Assembly (NCBI GenBank): GCA_030628245.1
Contig: DAOVRI010000076.1
Location: 1 to 7,884 of the forward strand
Origin: Dehalococcoidales bacterium
GTDB lineage: Bacteria; Chloroflexota; Dehalococcoidia; Dehalococcoidales; RBG-16-60-22
DNA length: 7,884 nt
Direction of reading: 5' to 3'
Within the stretch, counting starts at the first letter, position 1. Every line of letters starts with the position of its first letter. Below the pieces are notes generated by a model. It did not search any database and was not told the origin of the DNA. It saw only the letters and a program-made list of their open reading frames with translations. Made by a program: the position numbers and the translations under genes. This document shows, one piece after another, positions 1 through 5,774 of this stretch.

Positions 1-105
1 CATAGGCAAAATAGTACACTTTGATACCTCGGAATAGCTTCGTTCCAATTATAGTACAACTTCATCGTCAATGAAACTCGAGCAGGACGGCGAACTATTA
101 AACGG

Positions 106-134
106 TTGACATCTTGAGGCAATATGTATAACAT
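106..134 (+). promoter_or_regulatory. candidate sigma70-type promoter for glgC-galT
   Basis: A perfect -35 hexamer TTGACA lies at 106-111. Two overlapping -10 candidates follow: TATAAC at 127-132 (five of six consensus bases, 15-bp spacer) and TAACAT at 129-134 (four of six, 17-bp spacer). The surrounding 1-196 region is AT-rich and stop-rich in all forward frames, as expected for a leader. The glgC start is about 60 bp downstream. This is pattern matching only; the transcription start is not known. Confidence 0.5.
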
Positions 135-185
135 GATTAGGCTACTATATATGAATCTAAAAAGAACAGGATACAAGTAACTGAT

Positions 186-191
186 AGGGGA
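186..191 (+). promoter_or_regulatory. glgC ribosome-binding site
   Basis: AGGGGA sits five bases before the ATG at 197. An in-frame TAG at 185-187 rules out any longer protein, so this site and the ATG at 197 fix the glgC start. Confidence 0.7.
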
Positions 192-196
192 AAGTA

Positions 197-1468
197 ATGC
201 ACAGGTTACTGGCTGTTATTCTGGCGGGTGGTATGGGGGAGCGCCTGAGCATTCTGTCTCAGGAACGCGCTAAACCGGCGGTCCCATTCGCCGGCAAATA
301 CCGCATCATGGACTTCTCTCTCAGTAACTGCGTGAACTCAGGTGTTCACAACGTCATTGTTCTCACCCAGTACCAGCCGGTCTCCCTTACCGAGCACATC
401 GGTATTGGTGCGCCCTGGGGTCTGGTACCTCCGGACAGGAACGTAAGGCTGCTGCAACCCTACCTGGCACGTGAAGAAGGCCGTGACTGGTATAAAGGAA
501 CGGCTGATGCCGTCCACCAGAACCTTGACCGCATCGAAGCTGAGGATTGCGATGAGATACTGATTCTCAGTGGTGACCACGTTTATAAGATGGACTATTC
601 CACCATGCTCGAATTTCACCGGGGAAACGATGCAGATGTTACTCTGGCCGTCACCCGCATGCCCGAGGAAGAACTGTACCGGTTTGGCACGGTAATTACG
701 GATGAAAAAGGGCAGATAACCCACTTCCAGGAAAAGGTCAAAAACCCGCAGAGCAATCTGGTCTCCATGGGTGTCTACCTGTTCAATATTAATATTCTTC
801 GGGAGTGGTTGGACATCAGGACGGGGCATGACTTCGGCAGAAACGTATTTCCCAAGATGGTAAACAAAGGCCGGATGTTCGCTTACACTTTCGACGGTTA
901 CTGGCGCGATATCGGTACCGTGGAAAGTCTCTGGCAGTCCAACATGGAGGTACTGGCGATGTCCCAGTCATTCCTGTCCGATATCGACTGGCCTTTATAT
1001 ACGAAGGAAGCGGAGAACCCACCGACCAAGGTCGGCGATAACGCCACCGTTACCAATTGCCTGCTGTCCGGCGGCTGTAAAATAGAGGGACACATAGAGC
1101 ACTCCATCATATCACCGGGAGTCCAGGTGGCTGAAGGCGCCATCGTTAAAGATTCGATTATCATGGATAACACTCATATCGGCCGGAACAGTATTATCGA
1201 CCGTTCGATACTGGACAAGGAAGTAACCATAGAGTCCGGTTGCCACATCGGCTTTGGTGACGACTACCATATTAACCGCAGTAATCCCAAGGTCTTGAAT
1301 ACCGGGCTGACTATCGTCGGCAAGCGGGCCGTACTTCCTTCCGACTACAAGATAGGCCGCAACTGCATCATCTACGATAGTGTCGTGGAAGGCGATTTCC
1401 CCGAGCCCGAGGTAAAGAGCGGCGAGACTATCAAACCGAAACGCAAGCCAATCCGGATGATAGCTTAA
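197..1468 (+). CDS. glgC: glucose-1-phosphate adenylyltransferase (ADP-glucose pyrophosphorylase)
   Basis: This cytosolic enzyme makes ADP-glucose and pyrophosphate from ATP and glucose-1-phosphate, the committing step of bacterial glycogen synthesis. The 423 residues match the usual family length. The N-terminal nucleotidyltransferase domain has the AGGMGERL nucleotide loop (residues 10-17), followed by a KPAVPFAGKYR stretch. Further family motifs are WYKGTADAV (98-106), SGDHVYKMDY with the metal-binding Asp127, FQEK with Lys180 at the sugar-phosphate position, SMGVYLF (190-196) and GYWRDIGT (234-241). From about residue 280 to 400 there are hexapeptide-type repeats (IEGHIEHSIISPG and similar) forming the left-handed beta-helix domain. 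An in-frame stop just upstream leaves ATG197 as the only good start. galT follows 54 bp downstream on the same strand with no visible terminator, so they are probably cotranscribed. Related sugar nucleotidyltransferases (RmlA or GalU type) lack this motif combination. Allosteric effectors cannot be read from the sequence. Confidence 0.95.
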   Translation: MHRLLAVILAGGMGERLSILSQERAKPAVPFAGKYRIMDFSLSNCVNSGVHNVIVLTQYQPVSLTEHIGIGAPWGLVPPDRNVRLLQPYLAREEGRDWYKGTADAVHQNLDRIEAEDCDEILILSGDHVYKMDYSTMLEFHRGNDADVTLAVTRMPEEELYRFGTVITDEKGQITHFQEKVKNPQSNLVSMGVYLFNINILREWLDIRTGHDFGRNVFPKMVNKGRMFAYTFDGYWRDIGTVESLWQSNMEVLAMSQSFLSDIDWPLYTKEAENPPTKVGDNATVTNCLLSGGCKIEGHIEHSIISPGVQVAEGAIVKDSIIMDNTHIGRNSIIDRSILDKEVTIESGCHIGFGDDYHINRSNPKVLNTGLTIVGKRAVLPSDYKIGRNCIIYDSVVEGDFPEPEVKSGETIKPKRKPIRMIA

Positions 1469-1512
1469 GCGCTCTAACGGGCTGGCCGGATTCACAGTAA
1501 ATTTACCGGTAC

Positions 1513-1519
1513 GGAGGAG
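1513..1519 (+). promoter_or_regulatory. galT ribosome-binding site
   Basis: GGAGGAG, a near-perfect Shine-Dalgarno sequence, ends three bases before ATG1523 (five bases if the core GGAGG is used). It supports that start. Confidence 0.8.
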
Positions 1520-1522
1520 CAT

Positions 1523-2572
1523 ATGTCCGAGCTAAGGCAGGATATTACCACCAAAGAGTGGGTGATAATCGCCCCGGAAAGGGGCAGGCGCCCGCAACAA
1601 AAACCGAAAACAAAGCCTGCTGCTGCCGAGGAGCTGCCCGGCTGGGATGCTACCTGTCCTTTCTGTCCCGGCAATGAAACACAAACACCGGATGAAGTCT
1701 TCAGAATACCAGCCCCGGACAAAGCGTCCGACTGGGCAGTGAGGGTAGTGCCGAATCGGTTCGCCGCGCTGACACCCGAGGGGGACACCACCAGGACAGA
1801 GGAAGGCCCCTTTTTCCGCAAGATGGGCGGTTACGGCATCCATGAGGTTATTATCGATAGCCCTTCCCACAACACACCCCTGGCACTGATGCCATACGAG
1901 CAGGTAGAGAAGGTGCTGACAGCCTACCGGGAAAGGTATAACGCCATAAAGGAAAACCGGGAAATCAGGCACATCACTATATTTAAAAACGTCGGCTGGG
2001 CGGCCGGGACATCCCTGGTACACCCCCATTCGCAGCTGGTAGCGACACCCATCATGGCTCCCTACTACCACCGCAAGTTCGATGTTGCCCTTGACTATTA
2101 TGCCGACCTGGGCAGGTGCCTCTACTGCGACTTGATTGCCTGGGACCTGGATAAGGGAGACAGGCGGGTTGTGGCCGAGACCAGGGAGTTTCTCATCGTC
2201 CACCCGTACGCCTCGCACGTACCCTACGAGACCTGGATTCTTCCCAAGATGCACCACGCTTCCTTCGGCCTGTTTCCGGCTACCCACTTTAACGAGCTGG
2301 CCCAGGTGTTGAAGGACATTGTCTTCTGCCTGTATCAGGGGCTGAATAATCCCGCCTACAACCTGGTTATCGACAGCACCACGACAGTGGATGAGAATGA
2401 CCCGTACTACCACTGGCATATCAGGATACTGCCTAGGCTGACAACCATCGCCGGGTTTGAAATGGGCTCGGGTATCTATATAAGTTCAGCCATGCCAGAA
2501 GAGACGGCCGATTACATGCGAAAGATAGCCAGGTCCTGTCCCGATGATGTATGTATCGCCTTTAACAAATAG
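1523..2572 (+). CDS. galT: galactose-1-phosphate uridylyltransferase family protein
   Basis: Family members exchange UMP between UDP-glucose and galactose-1-phosphate through a covalent nucleotidyl-histidine (Leloir pathway, cytosol). The 349 residues match the family length. The HIT-superfamily active site is HPHSQ at 167-171, with His169 the expected nucleophile. The expected zinc ligands of the E. coli enzyme are present: Cys45 and Cys48 in CPFC, His116 in DSPSH, and His167. A second CxxC (CLYC, 199-202) follows. The C-terminal half carries HPYASHVPYETWILPKMHH (227-245) and YHWHIRILP (296-304), whose His297/His299 correspond to the second metal site. A GGAGGAG ribosome site supports the start. 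No galK or galE is in view; the partner is glgC 54 bp upstream. An alternative role in the same superfamily is nucleoside-diphosphate-glucose phosphorylase (such as ADP-glucose:phosphate adenylyltransferase). The family is certain, the exact substrate is not. Confidence 0.9.
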   Translation: MSELRQDITTKEWVIIAPERGRRPQQKPKTKPAAAEELPGWDATCPFCPGNETQTPDEVFRIPAPDKASDWAVRVVPNRFAALTPEGDTTRTEEGPFFRKMGGYGIHEVIIDSPSHNTPLALMPYEQVEKVLTAYRERYNAIKENREIRHITIFKNVGWAAGTSLVHPHSQLVATPIMAPYYHRKFDVALDYYADLGRCLYCDLIAWDLDKGDRRVVAETREFLIVHPYASHVPYETWILPKMHHASFGLFPATHFNELAQVLKDIVFCLYQGLNNPAYNLVIDSTTTVDENDPYYHWHIRILPRLTTIAGFEMGSGIYISSAMPEETADYMRKIARSCPDDVCIAFNK

Positions 2573-2605
2573 TGTGGCCAGTAAAAGGAAGGTTGATTAT
2601 CTAAT

Positions 2606-3163
2606 ATGAATGAGACTTTAAAGGCAATTAAAAATAGAAGGAGTATCAGGAAATACAAAGCGGAGCAGATAGGCGACGCGGAATTGCAGGCAATAATGGA
2701 AGCTGCCGTGTATGCGCCCAGCGCCATGAACCAGCAGAAATGGCACTTCACGGTGATACAAAACCGGGAAACGCTTGATAAGATTACGGACACGACAAAG
2801 CAATACCTGCTGAAGTCCAGCATTAGCTTCTTCGTAGAAAGAGCTGAAAGCCCCGATTTTAACGTCTTTTACAAAGCCCCGACCGTGGTTATTGTTACGG
2901 CGGATGAGAAAGCCATGTTTACGAATTTCGATTGCGGGGCGGCGGCGGAGAATATCGCCCTGGCGGCCGAATCTCTAAACATAGGCTCATGCATTATCGG
3001 AATGGCCAGCGCCCTGTTCGAATCGGAAAAAGCCGGCGAAGTAAAGAAGGAGCTGGGAATCCCGGAAGGTTATAAGTTTATCATAGCGATAGCGCTGGGA
3101 TATAAAGACATTGAACCGCCGGTACCGCCGAAAAGCAAAGACGTAATAAATTACATCAAATAG
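2606..3163 (+). CDS. nitroreductase-family FMN-dependent oxidoreductase
   Basis: This is a small NAD(P)H:FMN oxidoreductase-fold protein of 185 residues, typical for the short subfamily. Visible FMN-binding features are NRRSIRKY near the N-terminus (10-17), APSAMNQQKWHF (37-48), DCGAAAENIALAAESLNIGSCIIG (109-132), where helix and loop contact the flavin, and the C-terminal LGIPEGYKFIIAIALGY (150-166). There is no signal peptide, membrane segment or iron-sulfur motif, so it should be a soluble homodimer. The physiological substrate cannot be predicted; the family reduces nitroaromatics, quinones and flavins and includes some dehalogenases. The gene starts 33 bp after galT on the same strand and may be read through from it. 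The best ribosome site (AGGAAGG, 2586-2592) is 13 bases from the ATG, longer than usual. Its 5' end is richer in A and in AGA/AGG arginine codons than its neighbours, a weak hint of separate origin. Confidence 0.88.
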   Translation: MNETLKAIKNRRSIRKYKAEQIGDAELQAIMEAAVYAPSAMNQQKWHFTVIQNRETLDKITDTTKQYLLKSSISFFVERAESPDFNVFYKAPTVVIVTADEKAMFTNFDCGAAAENIALAAESLNIGSCIIGMASALFESEKAGEVKKELGIPEGYKFIIAIALGYKDIEPPVPPKSKDVINYIK

Positions 3164-3182
3164 AAAAGTTTAAGGTATTCAT

Positions 3183-3983
3183 CTATCTCAGTTCGAGCAG
3201 CCGGGACAGGAATTCCTCTACTTCATCTGTTGAATTTAAATAGTAGTCAGCGGCGGACGGCGGATTCTCCCGGCCTACGAAGACGCTCCACCCTTCCGGA
3301 CGGTGAAGAACTTTAAAGGCATCTTCATCGGTGGTATCGTCACCCAGATAGACGGTCAGCACCCGTTCCAGCTTGAGCAGCGACATAATCTCGCGTCTGA
3401 TTGACTCCACGGCCTTACCCTTATGCCAGTCAATCGGCGGCCTGACCTCCATAACTTTCTTGCCCGAGGTAATTCTAATTTTACCTTCATCGGCTAAAGG
3501 CGACGTAACCCTTTGAAAGGTCCCAGCCACGACATCCTGTTCCTCTTCTTTCACCAGCCGATAGTGAACGCTCAGGCTCAGTCCCTTGTCCTCGATAATA
3601 ACCCCGGCGATGCCGTCCAGCGCCGCCGCCAGCTGCCCGGCCAGGTCTTTCATCGCGGACCGGGCGAGTTCGGCCTGCGGACTGACATAATTAAGGTCGG
3701 GGCCTTCTATTTCCAGTCCGTGGTTCCCGGCATAGTAAATACCTCCGATAGCCGCCATGGACTTTAAATCCGCCATGGAACGCCCGCTGATGATGCCCAC
3801 GCTGAAGTCGGGTTTCCGCGCCAGGCCCGAGAGCTTATCCCTGACCCCGGGCGACAGTACCGCGTCCTCCGGCCGGCCGACAATAGGAGTGAGGGTGCCG
3901 TCATAGTCGGAGAGGAGCAGGACATGGGACGCCGCCCGGCAATCGGCCGAGAAAGCCTGCCACGACTGAAAAAGGTGCTCCAC
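3183..3983 (-). CDS. otsB: trehalose-6-phosphate phosphatase
   Basis: This HAD-superfamily hydrolase converts trehalose-6-phosphate to trehalose, the second step of the OtsAB pathway in the cytosol. It has 266 residues, the normal single-domain length. HAD motif I is SDYDGTLTPI (25-34), with Asp26 the nucleophile and Asp28 the acid/base. Motif II is IISGRS (64-69). AGNHGLE (85-91) is a signature of the trehalose phosphatase cap region. Motif III is WHKGKAVE with Lys189, and motif IV is LGDDTTDEDAF (213-223), with Asp215/Asp216 binding Mg2+. The start is a GTG whose first base is the last base of the otsA stop (TAGTG on the minus strand); GGGGG four bases upstream is a weak ribosome site. This suggests translational coupling to otsA. 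The gene ends 19 bp from the convergent nitroreductase stop with no clear terminator hairpin. Confidence 0.95.
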   Translation of the reverse strand: MEHLFQSWQAFSADCRAASHVLLLSDYDGTLTPIVGRPEDAVLSPGVRDKLSGLARKPDFSVGIISGRSMADLKSMAAIGGIYYAGNHGLEIEGPDLNYVSPQAELARSAMKDLAGQLAAALDGIAGVIIEDKGLSLSVHYRLVKEEEQDVVAGTFQRVTSPLADEGKIRITSGKKVMEVRPPIDWHKGKAVESIRREIMSLLKLERVLTVYLGDDTTDEDAFKVLHRPEGWSVFVGRENPPSAADYYLNSTDEVEEFLSRLLELR

Positions 3984-5467
3984 TAGACCCCCGCTATCGA
4001 GATAAGTCTGGAGACCATAGAGCCACCCCAGCGGTAGATGTTATTACCGGCCACGATTTCACGCATATTCTTCATGCGGCGCCGCCTCTCAGCTTCCGGC
4101 ATCTCGATAGCCTCTTTAATCTTCCCGGCGAACTCGCTGATTGCGTAGGGATTGATGAGCAGGGCATCCTGCATCTCCACAGCCGCGCCGGTGAACCTGC
4201 TCAGGATTAGGATACCGTCGCCGTCGACCCTGGCCGCGACGTATTCCTTGGCTACCAGGTTCATGCCGTCGTGGAGAGAACTGACCACGCAGAAGCGTGC
4301 CAGGCGGCGCAAAGCGTTCAGGGTTTCACGTGACAGTTGCCGCATCATCGGAATCACCGGCTGCCAGGAGTCGGTGCCGTACTTCTCATTGATTCCGCTC
4401 ATGAGGTCGTCAATCCTCTGCCCTATTTCCTGGTAGGTATCAATCTGGGTGCGGCTGGGCATGCCCGCCTGGATGAAGACCACCTTGCCGCGGTATTCGG
4501 GATTGTCTTCCAGGAATTTATCCAGCGCCATGAGCCGCTCCGGTATGCCCTTGGTATAGTCCATACGGTCCATGCCGACGCCGAGGTATTTGCCCTCAAG
4601 ATTGAATTCCCGGGTAAGGTTCTCCATTTCATTTTCCACGGCTTTTGTCCCCGCCTGCCTGGAGAGGCTATCGAAGTCCACGCTGATGGGGAAAGGCTCC
4701 ACAACAGTCGTGTTGCCCTGGCGGACTATTGCCGAACTTTCCCGGTCGGTCCTGGCTTCCAGGCTGCGCTCCACCGACTCTATGAAGTTATTGCAGAACG
4801 ACCGGGTATGGAAGCCCATGAGGTCGTTGCCGAGCATACCGACGAGTATTTCCTCATGCCAGGGACAGGTGCGCAATACCTCGTAGGCGGGCCAGGGGAT
4901 ATGCCAGAACTGGCCTACGGTCAGGTCGGGATTCTGCTCCTTGAGATAGCCGGAGAGCAGGGCGAAGTGATAGTCCTGCACCAGCACCACCGCCTTGCGG
5001 CCGCCTATCTCATCCATAATGGCATCGGCGAAAATCTTATTTACTTTCTTATAAGTATGCCACCAATCCTCGCGGAAGTCGGGCGGCGTGAAGGTAACGT
5101 GGCACAGCGGCCAGAGTGCCTGGTTGGCGAAGCCGAGATAGAATCCGGCGACCTCGTCTTCGGTCAGCCACACCCGGCGCAGGGTATACTCCGGCTTTTC
5201 CGGCGGCACCGCTATCCGATTACGTTCGTCAACGACCTTTCTGTCGGCGTCACCGGTGCCCTGGGCCACCCAGGTGCCCCCGGAGGCACGCATAACGGGG
5301 TCGAGAGCCTCGGTAAGTCCGCCGACCGGGCGGGTGCATTTTATCTTGCCGCCGGACATGGTATGGACGTAGGGTTCGCGGTTGGAAACGACAATGAACA
5401 GGCTGTCGCCCAGTTTAGATTGCACGAGTTTGTATAATCTTTCCTTGTTCCACTGAATCTCTGCCAT
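3983..5467 (-). CDS. otsA: alpha,alpha-trehalose-6-phosphate synthase (GT20)
   Basis: This retaining GT-B glycosyltransferase transfers glucose from UDP- or ADP-glucose to glucose-6-phosphate, giving trehalose-6-phosphate. It has 494 residues, as usual for a stand-alone OtsA. Seen in order: VVSNREPY (26-33, phosphate-binding Arg30), RPVGGLTEAL (46-55), LWPLCHV (118-124), VQDYHFALL (163-171), FWHIPWP (187-193, His189), GMDRMDYTKGIPERL (298-312, donor-phosphate Arg301 and Lys306), PSRTQID (337-343), and SLHDGMNLVAKEYVA (397-411, Asp400 and Glu408 in the donor site). I chose ATG5467. The longer frame begins at a GTG (5474-5476) that lies inside the ribosome site GGAGGTGA, so it cannot be the normal start. 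The W-rich HIPWPAYEVLRTCPW segment differs from the E. coli HIPFP form. No phosphatase domain is fused; otsB supplies it by a one-base overlap. A related glucosyl-acceptor specificity cannot be excluded, but the otsB partner supports trehalose. Confidence 0.94.
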   Translation of the reverse strand: MAEIQWNKERLYKLVQSKLGDSLFIVVSNREPYVHTMSGGKIKCTRPVGGLTEALDPVMRASGGTWVAQGTGDADRKVVDERNRIAVPPEKPEYTLRRVWLTEDEVAGFYLGFANQALWPLCHVTFTPPDFREDWWHTYKKVNKIFADAIMDEIGGRKAVVLVQDYHFALLSGYLKEQNPDLTVGQFWHIPWPAYEVLRTCPWHEEILVGMLGNDLMGFHTRSFCNNFIESVERSLEARTDRESSAIVRQGNTTVVEPFPISVDFDSLSRQAGTKAVENEMENLTREFNLEGKYLGVGMDRMDYTKGIPERLMALDKFLEDNPEYRGKVVFIQAGMPSRTQIDTYQEIGQRIDDLMSGINEKYGTDSWQPVIPMMRQLSRETLNALRRLARFCVVSSLHDGMNLVAKEYVAARVDGDGILILSRFTGAAVEMQDALLINPYAISEFAGKIKEAIEMPEAERRRRMKNMREIVAGNNIYRWGGSMVSRLISIAGV

Positions 5468-5470
5468 CGA

Positions 5471-5479
5471 CGTCACCTC
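5471..5479 (-). promoter_or_regulatory. otsA ribosome-binding site that decides the start
   Basis: On the minus strand the sequence reads GGAGGTGACG just before TCGATG, which is close to a full complement of the 16S rRNA tail. It sits about five bases from ATG5467. The alternative GTG start (5474-5476) is part of this site itself, so it is rejected. Confidence 0.8.
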
Positions 5480-5506
5480 CCTGATTCACGGCCTTTATCT
5501 AATTGT

Positions 5507-5535
5507 AGAGTAATTCAAGCGCCACTACCTGTCAA
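5507..5535 (-). promoter_or_regulatory. candidate otsAB promoter
   Basis: On the minus strand a perfect -35 TTGACA occupies 5535-5530. A weak -10 TACTCT (5512-5507) follows after a 17-bp spacer; a better hexamer TACAAT (5507-5502) is present but 22 bp away. The start codon lies about 40 bp downstream. A short inverted repeat ACAC-N7-GTGT (5539-5553) lies directly upstream of the -35 and could be a regulator site, but four-base arms are weak evidence. Confidence 0.4.
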
Positions 5536-5568
5536 GGTACACTATATACGTGTCCTTCCACATTCAGT

Positions 5569-5702
5569 TGACGACTCAACCTCTCCCCTGACCCCTCTCC
5601 AGCCAGAATCATGGTAAAAAGCCTGAATTTTTATTGGCTGTAGAGCTCGTTCTGTCTCGCTGATTGGAGAGGGGGATTAAGGGGGTGAGGTTAAGATTGT
5701 CA
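5569..5702. repeat. 134-bp imperfect inverted repeat, possible MITE-like element
   Basis: The left arm 5578-5601 begins AACCTC and ends CCCCTCTCCA. The right arm 5665-5692, reverse-complemented, begins AACCTC and ends CCCCCTCTCCA. The two match along most of their length, with one substitution and a few small gaps in the middle. Outward, TGAC (5569-5572) pairs with GTCA (5699-5702). Inward, CAGCCA (5600-5605) pairs with TGGCTG (5635-5640), leaving a loop of about 29 nt. No open reading frame of note lies inside, and no exact target-site duplication is visible at either edge. It could be a nonautonomous transposable element, a dispersed palindromic repeat or a structured RNA-level feature. It is not a classical terminator, because no T-run follows the stem. 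Confidence 0.6.
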
Positions 5703-5774
5703 GAGTGAGTAAAAGTCCCTATATAATCCTGTGACTAAAGTAGTAAACGTGACTTTATAATAATACTATTTTTA

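Larger units (their letters stand above)
1..196. other. AT-rich noncoding leader upstream of glgC
   Basis: No coding frame is supportable here. It holds the promoter candidate at 106-134 and the glgC ribosome site. Two near-identical 12-mers, ATAGTACACTTT (11-22) and ATAGTACAACTT (51-62), lie 40 bp apart (start to start) upstream of the -35. Whether the gene to the left reads toward or away from this region cannot be seen. Confidence 0.6.
5468..5774. other. noncoding region between otsA and the ATPase gene
   Basis: About 307 bp without a supportable gene. It contains, left to right, the otsA ribosome site, the otsA promoter candidate (5507-5535), the inverted-repeat element (5569-5702) and an AT-rich tail (5703-5774). 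In the tail, TAAAGT (5736-5741) and ACTTTA (5752-5757) could form a weak six-pair stem just past the ATPase stop; it is AT-only apart from one pair and lacks a following T-run, so I do not call it a terminator. A plus-strand TTGTCA (5697-5702) and TATAAT (5722-5727) pair exists, but with a 19-bp spacer and no gene to serve. Confidence 0.6.

Noticed and set aside
332..349. Perfect six-base inverted repeat GTGAAC-N6-GTTCAC inside glgC
   Set aside because: It encodes conserved residues (VNSGVH region) of the nucleotidyltransferase domain and sits 135 bp inside the gene; coding constraint explains it well enough.
1532..2419. 295-codon open frame on the minus strand opposite galT
   Set aside because: It mirrors the galT coding frame and shows no domain; the sense strand carries the full GalT active site and a strong ribosome site.
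4337..5437. 366-codon open frame on the plus strand opposite otsA
   Set aside because: It lies wholly antisense to a gene with all GT20 motifs. Its translation is low-complexity-like with no recognisable motif, and long antisense frames are expected in GC-biased codons.
5697..5727. Plus-strand promoter TTGTCA / TATAAT
   Set aside because: The spacer is 19 bp and it would read antisense into the ATPase 3' end with no gene to serve. It may be a chance match in AT-rich DNA, although it overlaps the repeat edge.
5736..5757. TAAAGT/ACTTTA stem as an ATPase terminator
   Set aside because: The stem is only six mostly A-T pairs with a ten-base loop and no following T-run on the minus strand.
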